Assembly: GCA_905250125.1 (NCBI GenBank)
Contig: CAJNOL010000689.1
Coordinates: 47,317-111,316 of the forward strand
Source: Rotaria sordida
Taxonomy: Eukaryota > Rotifera > Eurotatoria > Philodinida > Philodinidae
DNA: 64,000 nt
Direction of reading: 5' to 3'
Below the pieces are notes generated by a model. That model ran no database searches, was not told the DNA's origin, and saw only the letters and a list, made by a program, of their open reading frames with translations. A program made the position numbers and the translations under genes. This document shows, in pieces, positions 17,801 through 29,267 of this stretch. How positions within the stretch are numbered: position 1 is the first letter of the stretch; each line of letters opens with the position of its first letter.

Positions 17801-20800
17801 ATGTTCATGGAATATGGAACGGGTGTTCCAGAAAGAATGGTCCTCTCAGTATTTTACTGATATCACTATCAATTCTCATTTGTTTGGGCTTTGTTTTTTT
17901 TTATAAAGATTCGTCTTGAGATGCTCTACAAGATAGTGTATTTTTTATTTATTTAAGTGACGTTTATCATTGACTAAAACACGCTTCAAACGAACAGGCC
18001 AAGATGAACAACTTTGTAAAACAACATATTGTTGAATTTTTTTGACTGTACGTTTTAGTTCTTCGATGAGTGTGTCTTTTGATGCTACTATCGTCCAGTT
18101 GATGGATCGTACAAATTCGTCCCAAATAGAATAGTCTAATGGATTTAAATCTGGACTACTCGGTGGTCAATGATTTTTATCTATGAACGATGGAAATTTG
18201 TCCTGACATCACTTTTGTGTTAGATGATGGACGTGAGATTTTGTACCGTCCTATTGAAATGTCCAGTATCTCCAATGTTCTTATTTCCATATTCTAGTGC
18301 TATTGGTAGAACATGCTGGATATATTCAGCATGATCTACTGTTCCTTGGTCGAAAACGACCAAGAGTGTCACTCCTTTGAAGCAAATACCCAGCCAGACC
18401 ATAACCTTTTTCGGAAAATTTTGTTTCATTTTGGTTCCACCGTTTTCGTTTGCTTCAATATTACTGATCGTCCAAATACGTTAGTTTTGGAAATTGTATA
18501 TGCCATCGACATCGAACATTTTTTTGTGTGAAAATAAAATTCGCATTGTGTCTTCGTTTCGAAAATTATTAAAGATCCAGTTTGCGAATTTTCTTCGTTT
18601 GTACTTGTGTTCATCGGTGAGTTTTGGTTCAATTGTTGTCTTATAGGCATAGAGTTCCAAATCTTCTTTCAATATACGATGTACATTTGATTTGGATATG
18701 CCGTATTCTTTAGACAAATTTCGAACGGATATCACCTTGTTTTGGTTGAGTTTGTGTTTGACTTTTTGGATCACTTTACTGGTCCGAGCAAGGCGTGAAG
18801 CCGTCGGCGATGTCGATAGCTGGATAGAACCAGTGTTACGGATCATCTTGCACCATCTTTTTATAATACGTAACCTCAAGAAACCAATAAAATCACGAAA
18901 GATCTTGGTAGAATCATCATCATCTTCGTATTTACAAAGAACCAGTTTTTGAAGATCTTTATTTTTCATCTTATAACAAAGACAATATACCCTTGAATGA
19001 AATACGAATTATAGATTCTTGTAGAGACTAACAAGACGAATCTTTAAAAAAATTAAGCCTGAACGAATAAGAATTGATGGAGATGTCAGTAATATACTGA
19101 GAGGGCCATTCTGTCTGCAACACCTGTTATAATCCAAAGAAAATGATTATTTTCTATGTTCTCTTACCAATTCTTGTCCTTCAGTAGATGCATTATCAAT
19201 AGCTGGTTTTCGATCAAATAAATCAAAAAATGCTTCAGCAGATGAGACTGATTCTGCGAGACGCCTAGACCTATAATGGAGACAGCAAAATGAAAAAAAC
19301 GAAATGAGAGATTGAGAGTATTACATCATTCCGATGAGTCTTAGTGCGTGTAGCGAAAAAATAGCAAAAGAAAACACCCTAATAAATTGAAAAGATAACG
19401 AAACATTATCTCTAAATTATAAAAGTTTGGTTTCAATTACATTATAATATGATCAGAAGTGAGCTTGTTGTTTTCGACAAGGATGAGAGCACGCCAATAC
19501 ACAAATGCCATAGTGCATGTATCTAGTGACCAGAATATACCATATGACACTGAATGTGGCACCGCACGTTTCCAAGAAGATCTATGAGAAAATAAGATTG
19601 ATTAAAGATTTATATATATATAATATAAAATTCGATTGACTAACATAAATAGGTCATGAATAAGTAGAGAATATTGTCTTAACACTTCCTTTTCTATTGG
19701 CAACTGTTTTATTGTACGCAAATTGTGGATAACTTCAACGGCAAGCTACAGAAACAAAAGAAACAGAATGAAAAGAATGTATTTGATTTATCAAATAAAT
19801 CATAATAAAATAGTTTTCCTACAACAAAAAAAAGCAATTATTAGGATAAAACCTGAACTTACTGTACTTGCTCGTCCACTTATTTGACGAGATTGTTTAT
19901 TTAGCCGTATACGTAGGGACATATCCACATAGGTGACTGTACATTGAATAAAAACAGCACAAAAAACGATCAATGTTAGTTGCCAACTCAAGAGACATCC
20001 AAAGAGAATTCCAAAAAATGATAGTGCGATAGATTCACAGATGGCTCCAAATCGTGAACCGGTGATATCTTTAATTGCTGATGCATCAGAAGAAAGTCGA
20101 ACACAGATCGCACCAGAACTATTTTCAGGTCGATCAAAATAAGCAACTTCTTGACGAAGTAGACATGCAAAGGCTTTCGAACGAATACGTTGCGTCAATT
20201 TTGATCCTGCTATGGCAAACGCTGTATACTATAGAATACACTGAATAAATTATTGATCAAATTCATAGGGAGTAGTTTTACTTGAAAGAAACGAAGAATA
20301 AATAAAATAATACCCAAAAATAAAAACATTAAACTGCTAATCAACACATGATGACGTCGTTCAGAATTTGAACAATATTTGAATTGCTAAACAATAAACA
20401 AATCGACATAAAATAGTGTATATCATTAATCTTTTTGCATGATATTTATTTGAATGGATTACTTACATTGATTATTCGGGCAAGTAAAAATGCAAACAAT
20501 GGTTGAGCTCCTCCATTCAGTATACATGCTATAGAAGCAATCAAAATTGTGATCCATTCAGGACTACTCATTGACAATAGTCTTAAAACGACGAATCTAT
20601 GCATAAACGACTTTGAAGTTTGCTTAAAAAAAGAGATTAGCAATAGTGGTTTTTATAAATAATAGTAGTAGTATTTGTACTTTGTTCAGATCGACCATTT
20701 GACTGTCGCTTAATGAACGAGAGCGTTCAACTGTTAAACAAAAAAAAACGAAGAACACGAATAAAGATAATTACTATAAGAATCTTAACATACATATTGA

Positions 20801-23800
20801 CTTTTCTTCCTCTTCTGTTGCTTTTTGTATACTCAATATGCCATCTTTATCATCATCAATTTTTTCCATACGTTGACTTTTGACCATTGTTTGATATTTG
20901 CCTCCTTCTTTTGCCATCAATGTTTCATGTGTACCTTGTTCAATTACACTTCCATTATCTAATACATATATTTGATGAGCATTTTGAATTGTAGTTAAAC
21001 GATGAGCAACCACAATAGTTGTACGACCTTTGCAAAACGATATATCATTATGATAAGAAGGAAAAAATAATTTTTACCTTTGCATGCTCTATCGAGTGCT
21101 TCTTGAACAAGCTTTTCACTAACATTATCAAGTGCACTTGTCGCTTCATCCAGTAAAAGGAGTGTAGGATTTTTGACAAGAGCACGAGCTAATGCAATAC
21201 GTTGTTTTTCACCACCACTCAACTGTATACCACGTTCACCAACCAGTGTTTCATATTTCTAAACAAGAAATAATCATACATGTATATTTATATACAGATA
21301 AAGATGAATATTTGACGCAAACATCTGGTAATTGCATGATGAAATGATGTGCATTTGCTTCTTGTGCTGCTTGTTCAATTTCTGTTCGTGTTGCATTTAC
21401 TTTACCAAAACGAATATTTTCATAAATACTTGTACCAAACAGAATCTATTACAATAATGCATGAGCAAAAAAAGAGAAGAAAAATTAAAAAATGAAAAAA
21501 AGCTTACGGGTTCTTGACTAACAATTCCAATGTTTTGTCGAAGTTGTTGAACATTATAGTCTGTTATTGGCCGACCTTCAATTGTAATTCGACCTGATGA
21601 AGGTTCATAATAACGAAGAAGCATTGATATACATGTACTTTTTCCTATGAATAAATTACGAACAAATATAAGATCATTTGATTATTTTTGTTTTGGAAAA
21701 GACTTACCAGAACCACTTGAACCTACAAGAGCAGTTGTCTGACCAGCACGAGCAATGAGAGAAAGGTTATGCAAAACTGGTGCTTCTTTTCGAGATGGAT
21801 AAATAAAATTAACATTGTCAAATTCAACATCCCCATTGATATTATGAATCGATTCTATATTCTCTTTCCATACATCTGTTTCATTGATACTTGTATCATT
21901 ACTCTATATTATGTAAATAAACAAAAAAAATCGCTATCAATATGAGACCACAATTAACTCGAAGTTACCTCATCAATAAGTTGAAATACTGCTGATGCTG
22001 CACCTTGAGCTTCTGAAAGTGATTGAAAGAAAGGACCAACAAAATTGAAGTAACCCATACATCGTGCAAAGATAGAGACGATCTGCATTAATATAGTAGT
22101 CGTATATTCATATCCTTATTGACTAATTATATGAATTACTTACAACAAGAATATCACTAATAGTCAAAGTATGATGAAGATTATTTCCCATAAGAAGAGA
22201 ACCAAAGATAAAGCCGACTGTATATACTAGGTAGGATATCAGAGATAGCCACCCAGTAAAAACTCCAAAAATTGCACCTTGGCGTATACTACTCCAATGA
22301 GTTGTGTACAATTCTCTTTCATATCTAAATGCAACGAAAATAATAAGATGTTTTATGATCTCGAATAAGTAAACTTTTTTTTTAATCTTTATTTACCGTT
22401 TTCGCTCAAATTTGCTACCATTGAGAGAAAGAACAGTTCGCAGTGAACTAAACACTTCTTGAGCGATTTGTCCTGCTTTCCAGTATGTTTTTAACTCATT
22501 TCTTGCTTCTTTAGCGATGAGCTGTAATAATTTATACATATTTAATTGATTGAACAACACTTCATACCTTAGAAAACATAAATGAACTACCAATGACTAA
22601 AGACATTAAACATAGCATGATCAAAGTTAATTTCCAGTTGATAATGAAAGATGCTATTAAAGCACCAATGACGATGAATATCATTGCCACCAAGGTTAAG
22701 AGTTCATAACCAATGCCTTTATCGATTTTTGCAATATTTCTATAGAAGAATTGAATTAGATGGAGTTATTTGATATAAAATATAATAAAAGCTTACTCAA
22801 ATAGTTTAGTATTGAGTTGGCCAGTTGGCTTGGTATCGATATAAGTAATATTCTTCAAAGAAAGAGAGAAAATCAGTTAGAAATGGAAAAAAGCGACTGA
22901 GAGGGAAAGGTCCCCAAGTGTGAAGCTTTGTTTCGAATCTGGTGTTTGTCATTTTGTAGAGCTTAGTGAATACAACATATGAAATAAAGAATTCGTTCCC
23001 ATACTAGACTTTTAAGGGACTACGAGGTACCATAAAGAGTGTTCCAAAATAACTGGAGATGAATTGTTAATGATATTGTTCATACTTTATCTTAAAGTAG
23101 ATGGTTGAAATTTTTATCACATATATATCTAATTAAAATATTTAATTTCTAAAAGTTTCAGTTCTCTAGCTATAATTAGTGATGAAATATATCGACAAGA
23201 TTGAAATGCATAAGTTTTCGTACTCGATTTCCCCACTATAAAATGAAAATAATGCAAAAATCAAGTACGAAAACTTATGCATTTCAATCTTGTCGATCTA
23301 TTTCATCATTAATTATAGCTAGAGAACTGAAACTTTTTGAAATAAAAGATTTTAATGAGATATATATGTGATAAAAATTTCAACCATCTACTTTAAGATA
23401 AAGTGTGAAAAATATCATTAACAATTCATCTCCAGTTATTTTGGAACACTCTTTATAGTACCTCGTAGTCCCTTAAAAGTCTAGTATGGGAACGAATTCT
23501 TTATATTATACATTGTATTCACTGAGCTCCACAAAATGACAAATACTAGATTCGAAATGGAGCTTCATACTTGGGGACCTTCCTTCGTGAGTGTCATTCT
23601 AAATTCGCTCCTTTTCCTCAAAGTCAATTTCGTCTATATGTTCCGAATTCCAATTTAACTCCAAATTTAGGTTTTTTTGAAAACTCTATTACAACTCTGG
23701 CTATAAAAATTCAATGTTTTAACCAGTTTTATTTTATAAAGTTGAATCCTTTTGCATTTGCTTCTGTAATTGGTATTGTCTCTATCAAATTTTTATTGTT

Positions 23801-26800
23801 ACTCGACAAATTACCAAGTCAAGAGAATTGTAGTCGTGGCTGATAAAAATCTATCAACATTAATCCTACTTGGATGCTGATTTAATGGGACCCTCAGAAA
23901 CAATTCTCCACTTAGGATACTACATTTAAGCTGAAATTTTCAGGAATGACTTATCCTGGTGAGTTACGCTTCTAGTAAAAATATCAGCCGTATAAATCGT
24001 ACTAAACCGGAGCTCTAACTGAATCATGATCTATTTTTGGGATCGATATAACTTCCTCACGACACATGCTATAGAGCTCGGGATGGCTTTAAATTAAAGC
24101 TAGTATCAGTGCGTAATTTTTATCCGAACAGAATTTTGAAATTCAATCTCATTCATTTTTTATGAGCATTTTTAGTGACATAGTCTGAAAATCAGTATAA
24201 AAAATGGTGGTCCAACGACAGTAAATCCTATTTTTTTCGGCACAGGAACCAACTATAAAAAATTCGTCCGAATAAAAATTTACTCTCATTGAGACCTTTA
24301 AAACAAGAAAAAAATTATTGCTTATAGCTCGAGACAGGAGAGAGTAGTTCCAATTTTTCTGATTAGAAACTATATTCTGAGAAAAACATTAAAGAAGTTT
24401 TAGAAATTGTTTTTTTCTTTTAAATCTAAAACAAATCATATTCTAATGGAATATTATTAATATATTCCAGTGGACCGTTTGAAAGTTTGTGATCGATGAA
24501 AGTAGCTAACGCCATCTGATATGCTGGTTAATATAAAAATGTTCTATTCGATGGTAATGCAAGTGGCAACGCAGTTTTTCTGAAACTGAAAAACTTTAAA
24601 AATCACGAAAATTTCTCCGAAAATATGGTTGTAGACTCAAAGTTTTATGTAATAAGTCTTTGAAAATCTGGTCGTTTTCCAAAAAATTATATATGTTCTG
24701 AAAGAGGTAGCTTCGCTGCATCTTCCTGTGATAAAAACTCAACTTCAATATTTTCTTGAAAAATTCGATTTTCTAAGGAGGCTCGTTAATCTAATGCCAA
24801 CTCTACTCCAACTGTCTTCATCAAATATCAAGTTCTACTATAACAACGATCTGCTAAGGAAATCTTTTCTAATGTCTCCTTTCGATTTTAATAATTTTTT
24901 ACAGACACTAGATAGTATTCTCGTGAAAGCCCTAAAACGACTTCACTTCTGACTGAGACTTGGTGAAGTTATTGAATTTTTACTGTCTATTTGCTAGAGT
25001 CCTCTACAGGAGCCCAGATTTTGTGAAAATTCATGCTCATGAATTTTTTCCAGGAGCTATCTCTATTTGTAGGTCTCATATACGGTTGTAACTAGAAAGA
25101 GTCTCATAGTTATTAGATTTCGTATCATCGAGATAATAACTTTCACAAATAGATGCTTTTTGAAGCGTATTAAAAAGTACATGAATATTTTCAAAAGTTT
25201 ATATTTCAGAAATGTGAAGTCTACAAATTCTGAAACTCTTCATACAAGCTAGTGTATATGAGATCTTCAAATGGAGATAGTTTCAAGACCAAATTCAACA
25301 AGAGGATTTTTTTTGTAAAATCGTGGATCCATAAGGATCTCTAGCAAATAGACATTTTAAAAATTCAATAGTTGTAGAGAAGTCTCAATAGGAATAGGAA
25401 TCATTTATTGACTTCTACTAGGATACTATGTCATATCTACGAGTGAAAAATCATTGAAATTGGAAGATGGCATGCGGGGAAGTTCAGACATAAGGTGATT
25501 CAATTGTATTTTCAACTTTCGTGGATAAAAGTGGCAACTCCGTGTTGAAGTGGCGCATCCCTAAACAGAATAAAGTCGTTTCTATACATGGCAATCTAGA
25601 GAATAAATAATACTATGAAAATAACTACATGAATTTATCAGTATTTCTTAAACATCGTTTCATAATTACACCATCTGAACTTTAGTTTTTGAGAAATATT
25701 TCTAGTTTTACTAATTGTAAAACTGTATGAATAATAACGATGTCTGTCTTCATACTAGTAAAGTCGTTTATTACGGAAGTTGAAAGTTCTTTATAAAACA
25801 ATAAATGATCACAATTACTCTATAAAACTTCAAAACGATCATATTTGTATCAGCTTCTAAGAAAGCATGAGATAGATGAGTGCGAGGAAGAGTTGAGCAT
25901 ACATTTGTACTATTGACCTTAATCTTTATTTTAGATCTAGAAGTCTCAGAAATATAAATATCTCGATATATATATATATATGTAAATAACTTTTATCTAG
26001 ATATTTTAGCTTATTTTATGAGTTTGGTAGAATTGCTAATTTGCAGATGATAGGAATTTTAAAAAAAACAGCATAAGATGTTAGACGTACATAGTAACGT
26101 TAAGAAAAGACAGGAAATAATCTTTGGGAAATACTGTTTTTTGTAAACGGAAATGTGTTTGACTTACACGTTGAACAAGTGATCGAAAGAGAGAAATACT
26201 CATACGAGATATCTGTCGTTTCACAGTTATAACCCAAATGAAATATGCAGTCGAGCTAGCCAGAAATTGGACACCAGCAGTAACTACGTTAAAAAAAACA
26301 ATATCGATTATTTGTTATAATCAAACGATTACATTGATTTTACTTACTGAATAGCCAGTGAACCATGTGCATAACTTCTTCTTGAAATGAAGATATTGAT
26401 GTAGGTAAGGTTGATAACAAAACTGCATCGATATTATCGGACAATCTAAGATAAAATAATAGTAAAGGAAAATAGAAGAAATATATAGTAACTATGTAAT
26501 AATAGTTTTTAGTGAATTACTTATGTAACAGAGCATTGTTCCATATGTTTAAGTCGATGCCTTGAGTGTATATTTTGTTGTTATTAATTAGAGCTATTGA
26601 AGCTGAATGTTGATCACTACAATTATTACCAAATGATTCAATAGCAAATATTCCTGTAAGTCGACCGAAAATAATTAAGTTAGTGAGCATGCAAATCACA
26701 TGTAGCACTGCCAAACATATAGTAATAACCATCAGGACCACATCGATACGATTTGCAAACCGAAACTATAATAAAATTGAATACATCAATCAGTTTATAT

Positions 26801-27092
26801 TTCATCTGAATATACTTACTAATTGAAGAATACCAACTACTTGATCTTTGCCAGTATGTTCAGTATCTTCATCTAATTTGATATATTTACCATCGTTTTC
26901 TTTTCTTGTGAAACATTGTCGCCAATCAGAAAAACTACGAACAATGATAAATTTATTGTATTTTTCTCGAATTTAGTCATTTATTAGATCATACCTGTTG
27001 CTTAAAGGTTGTTTCTTGTTCCCATTATCATCCTCATTATCACCAATGGACAACCTACTGGAAACGTTTAACAGAGGTTGTCTATCACTCAT
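14831..27092 (-). CDS. ABCB1: ABC transporter B family, full P-glycoprotein type
   Basis: 29 exons give an uninterrupted protein of about 1,340 aa with the order TMD1-NBD1-TMD2-NBD2. The start codon is at 27092-27090 (MSDRQPLLN) and the stop at 14833-14831. TMD1 exons include 27092-26995, 26934-26820, 26765-26521, 26445-26348, 26283-26168, 22852-22797, 22739-22568, 22521-22397, 22324-22144 and 22082-21969. NBD1 has Walker [10 protein letters not shown] split by an intron (21708/21644), signature LSGGEKQR, Walker [13 protein letters not shown] and H-loop VAHRLTT. NBD2 has [29 protein letters not shown] and IAHRLST. Both sites look catalytically complete. A charged linker (about residues 705-745) separates the halves. 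Such proteins export hydrophobic compounds or lipids across the plasma membrane. Splice phases checked through the TMD1 and NBD1 exons agree. Introns of 3.3 kb (after exon 5), 1.3 kb (before the NBD2 exons) and 2.0 kb (after NBD2 Walker A) contain mobile DNA. The exact ABCB paralogue is not assigned; the symbol denotes the family type. Confidence 0.93.
16020..17030. repeat. Degenerate tandem array, about 70-85 bp period, about 13 units
   Basis: A recurring pattern runs through the segment: a CATAAGAT-like start, then ACAACTATCA-like and GATAACTAAA-like words, an A/G-rich block (GAAGAAAAGAAAA), then CTAAATTAACTT and a T-rich end. Units begin roughly at 16083, 16181, 16263, 16350, 16421, 16490, 16568, 16646, 16720, 16798, 16880 and 16963. 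Units are strongly diverged, so the array is old. It forms the core of the TIR element at 15544-17454. Confidence 0.65.
17035..17282. repeat. Second tandem array, about 50-60 bp period, 4-5 units
   Basis: Units share GATGAAAACGTAGAATAATA-like words and end in AGAATAATAAAC, for example at 17052, 17097, 17150, 17205 and 17257. The word GTAGAATAATAAA also occurs in the left terminal repeat of the enclosing element, suggesting the array grew from the element's own end sequence. Confidence 0.6.
17822..19125 (-). mobile_element. Decayed Tc1/mariner-type transposon, about 1.3 kb
   Basis: The ends are inverted repeats of about 43 bp: GGTGTTCCAGAAAGAATGG then TCCTCTCAGTATTTTACTGATATC on the left and its near-complement at 19083-19125 (about five mismatches). 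About 1.3 kb with a transposase on the minus strand is typical of mariner. The TA duplication is not clear. It lies in the ABCB intron between the last TMD2 exon and the first NBD2 exon, opposite to no other coding sequence. Confidence 0.88.
17950..18969 (-). pseudogene. Broken mariner transposase
   Basis: The N-terminal segment (18969-18481, 162 codons open) has a helix-turn-helix of Tc1/mariner type with [20 protein letters not shown], then the start of the catalytic domain with FDVDGIYN. A frame change near 18520 moves the reading to another frame ([12 protein letters not shown]), and a further open piece (18429-18220) carries [13 protein letters not shown] and [14 protein letters not shown]. 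Beyond it, homologous words continue with several stops until about 17950. At least one frameshift and multiple stops make it inactive. Confidence 0.85.
22905..23583. repeat. Long near-perfect palindrome (foldback element), arms about 326 bp
   Basis: The left arm (22905-23230) and right arm (23258-23583) are reverse complements at more than 90 percent by eye, with a spacer of only about 27 bp. The arms run from AAGGTCCCCAAGT at the tips to GAAATGCATAAGTTTTCGTA next to the loop. There is no ORF of note. The near-identity implies recent insertion or ongoing gene conversion between arms. It lies in the 3.3-kb intron between ABCB exons 5 and 6, about 50 bp outside the acceptor of exon 6. Transcribed, it would form a hairpin of more than 300 bp. 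Confidence 0.95.
24860..25480. repeat. Diverged inverted repeat in ABCB intron 5
   Basis: The core match is GAGACTTGGTGAAGTTATTG then AATTTTTACTGTCTATTTGCTAGAG (24955-24999) against the complement at about 25338-25386. Weaker symmetry extends outward (CGATTTTAATAATTTTTTAC near 24885 against the complement near 25440). The arms are much older than those of the palindrome at 22.9 kb. Related words recur at 55.5-55.93 kb, so this belongs to a repeat family. Confidence 0.65.
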
Positions 27093-29078
27093 TTGACTTT
27101 TTTTGTCGATCTTGTTATCATAAAAACTATCGAAGAAAAGAATGTACAAATAAGTATGTAAAAAAGTTGATGTTGATGGTCACTTGACTGCTCATGCGTT
27201 TCTTTTCTTGTCTTTGACAGTTAATTAAACGAAATGAAGTGTGCAGTCAAGCGATCGTTAAATTATTAATAATAATTAATGAAAAACAACCTTGAAAAAT
27301 TTCTTAGTTGTATATTTGTTACAGTAGACATGAGAATTCAGTTGAGTTTGAAATGCACAAATTAGTATTACAGAGTTTTCATAGAAAAAATTTTATTATA
27401 AGAATAAAACATTATAAACAAGGTGTACTAAGTGATTTAGACAACAGTTCATGAAATAAGGCACAGTATACATCATAAATAAAAAAATTTTAATGTTTTC
27501 CGAGCAGTGGGCAGTAGTACTAATCAGTGAAGAAATTGCTGCTGTTTATGTAGAAATGATTCGCTCCATTTAAAGTCACACATATTAGGGAGAAAGGAAA
27601 GAAAAAAATAATCAAATATCTACCACCCACTGTTCTTACATGTACATTTCACATATTTCAATTGATTCAAGATTCAATTTTTCAGATATACCATTTGAAA
27701 TCATAGAAAGAAAAAACAAAAATCTAATGAGATCAAGTAAATAATATGATAAAATATCCTACCTACACCTTTACCATATTTATTGATATAACATTCAACT
27801 GTCTGATCGAGAACGATAACCGAGAAAGGACGGTTCGTATGATTTACAGTAAACGATCTTTCTAATCTTTCACGTAAATATATTGAGCAAGATTTTAGAT
27901 GTAATAAATCTTGTGCTCAATGTCTTGTGTTATTTCTAAGATTCATAGAAAAAAGATATTGGTGCCACAAACGACCACACAGTATTTCTTCCAAAATTTC
28001 AATATGATGAATACATCATACAAAGAATACAAAAATCAGCAATATACCATCGAAATTAGTCAATCTAACAGATATATACGTTAATAATGACAGTTTCAAT
28101 AGTTTACGATAAGCGTAATACCACAATTGAAATGGTGAATTTAGTTTACATTGTTCTACTGTCTATTAATCCAACATATCAGCTAGTTTCAAATTATCTA
28201 TTTCATTTAACAAAGTGAAAAATCATTCTTCTATTTTATTTTTTACATCATAATCTGACAGTGCACACCAAAAATTTGTTCTAACTTTATAATAATATCT
28301 GTTGTTGTGACGTGATTGTGGGTGTGAGTGCTGCATTAACTCATACCCGCATCCGTTGCAAAGAGAGAGAACGAACAGTATACAAGAAATATACAAACAA
28401 TCATCAATGCAGATCATTATTGGACTTTGAGATATTAGCGCTGTTTTCCTCTTGCTAAACAACAGTTATAAATTGCTGGCTAGTGTGTTGAAAAGAGTGG
28501 ACAACAATTTGTAGAGTTCGAACTATCATGAGATGAATTTCAAATCAAATACATTGTAATTACAATATTAATAAGTGAGTGATTGATCAACGTTAGGTGA
28601 CTATATACTTGAATTATTGTCTAATCGACTGCTTCTCTTTCGCTTTTCAATCATACAAACATTGCTTGATACTCAGTCAATGCCCTCGTCAACATTAAGA
28701 ATTCGTTTAGTGAAATTCTTCGAAACTGTTGAGTTACATAGATGAAGGACGTTTTCTTATTACTTCATCGGACAGCTTTTTCAATAATTCCAGTCATTAT
28801 TTTGGCCACATTGTCAATAGAAAACGACATATATGCCTCTCCAGGCCAATAGAGAAAAGCGCCAACAAACAGGTAGCAGATAAAGGCAAGATAAGATGAG
28901 ACAATATGCACTTCTGCAGAACTCTGAGGTGTATAAAAAAAAAAGTATTTGCTCCTTGAAGGATCTACATCATTCTGTCATTGGAAAGTAGGCCAACAGA
29001 ACATAAACCTTAGTCACTTTCATCTATACCCTTACCTTGCAGTATCATTCAGAAAAATAGCTGGAGAAAGTACTTAAC
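27093..29078. other. Divergent spacer between ABCB and the MFS gene
   Basis: The 2-kb region separates the starts of the ABCB gene (-) and the MFS gene (+), so it should contain both promoters. I found no ORF with family resemblance (28223-28462 minus has none) and no RNA gene. No TATA box can be assigned with confidence. Confidence 0.5.
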
Positions 29079-29249
29079 ATAAAGTGGACCACAAAACTTT
29101 AAGAACTTTCGATGTTTTCTTTACTTGTTTTTACAGATAAAAATAAATATCTTTATATATATATATATATAAATATTTATGTTTTCTTATCTGTAAGAAA
29201 AAGTAAAAGAAACATCGAAAGTTCTTAAAGTTTTGTGGTCCACTTTATA
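29079..29249. repeat. Compact palindromic MITE just upstream of the MFS gene
   Basis: The arms of about 75 bp are nearly identical reverse complements: ATAAAGTGGACCACAAAACT then TTAAGAACTTTCGATGTTT from 29079, mirrored to 29249, with an (AT)n run as the loop. It ends 19 bp before the first in-frame ATG of the MFS gene. It may therefore lie in the 5' UTR or displace the promoter. Confidence 0.95.
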
Positions 29250-29267
29250 TCTTCTTCTATCTAATAC

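Noticed and set aside
23571..23843. Plus-strand frame of 90 aa
   Set aside because: Begins at the palindrome tip, has no family features and lies in an intron of the opposite-strand ABCB gene.
24728..24952. Plus-strand frame of 74 aa
   Set aside because: Lies within a repeat family also present at 55.5 kb and has no protein resemblance.
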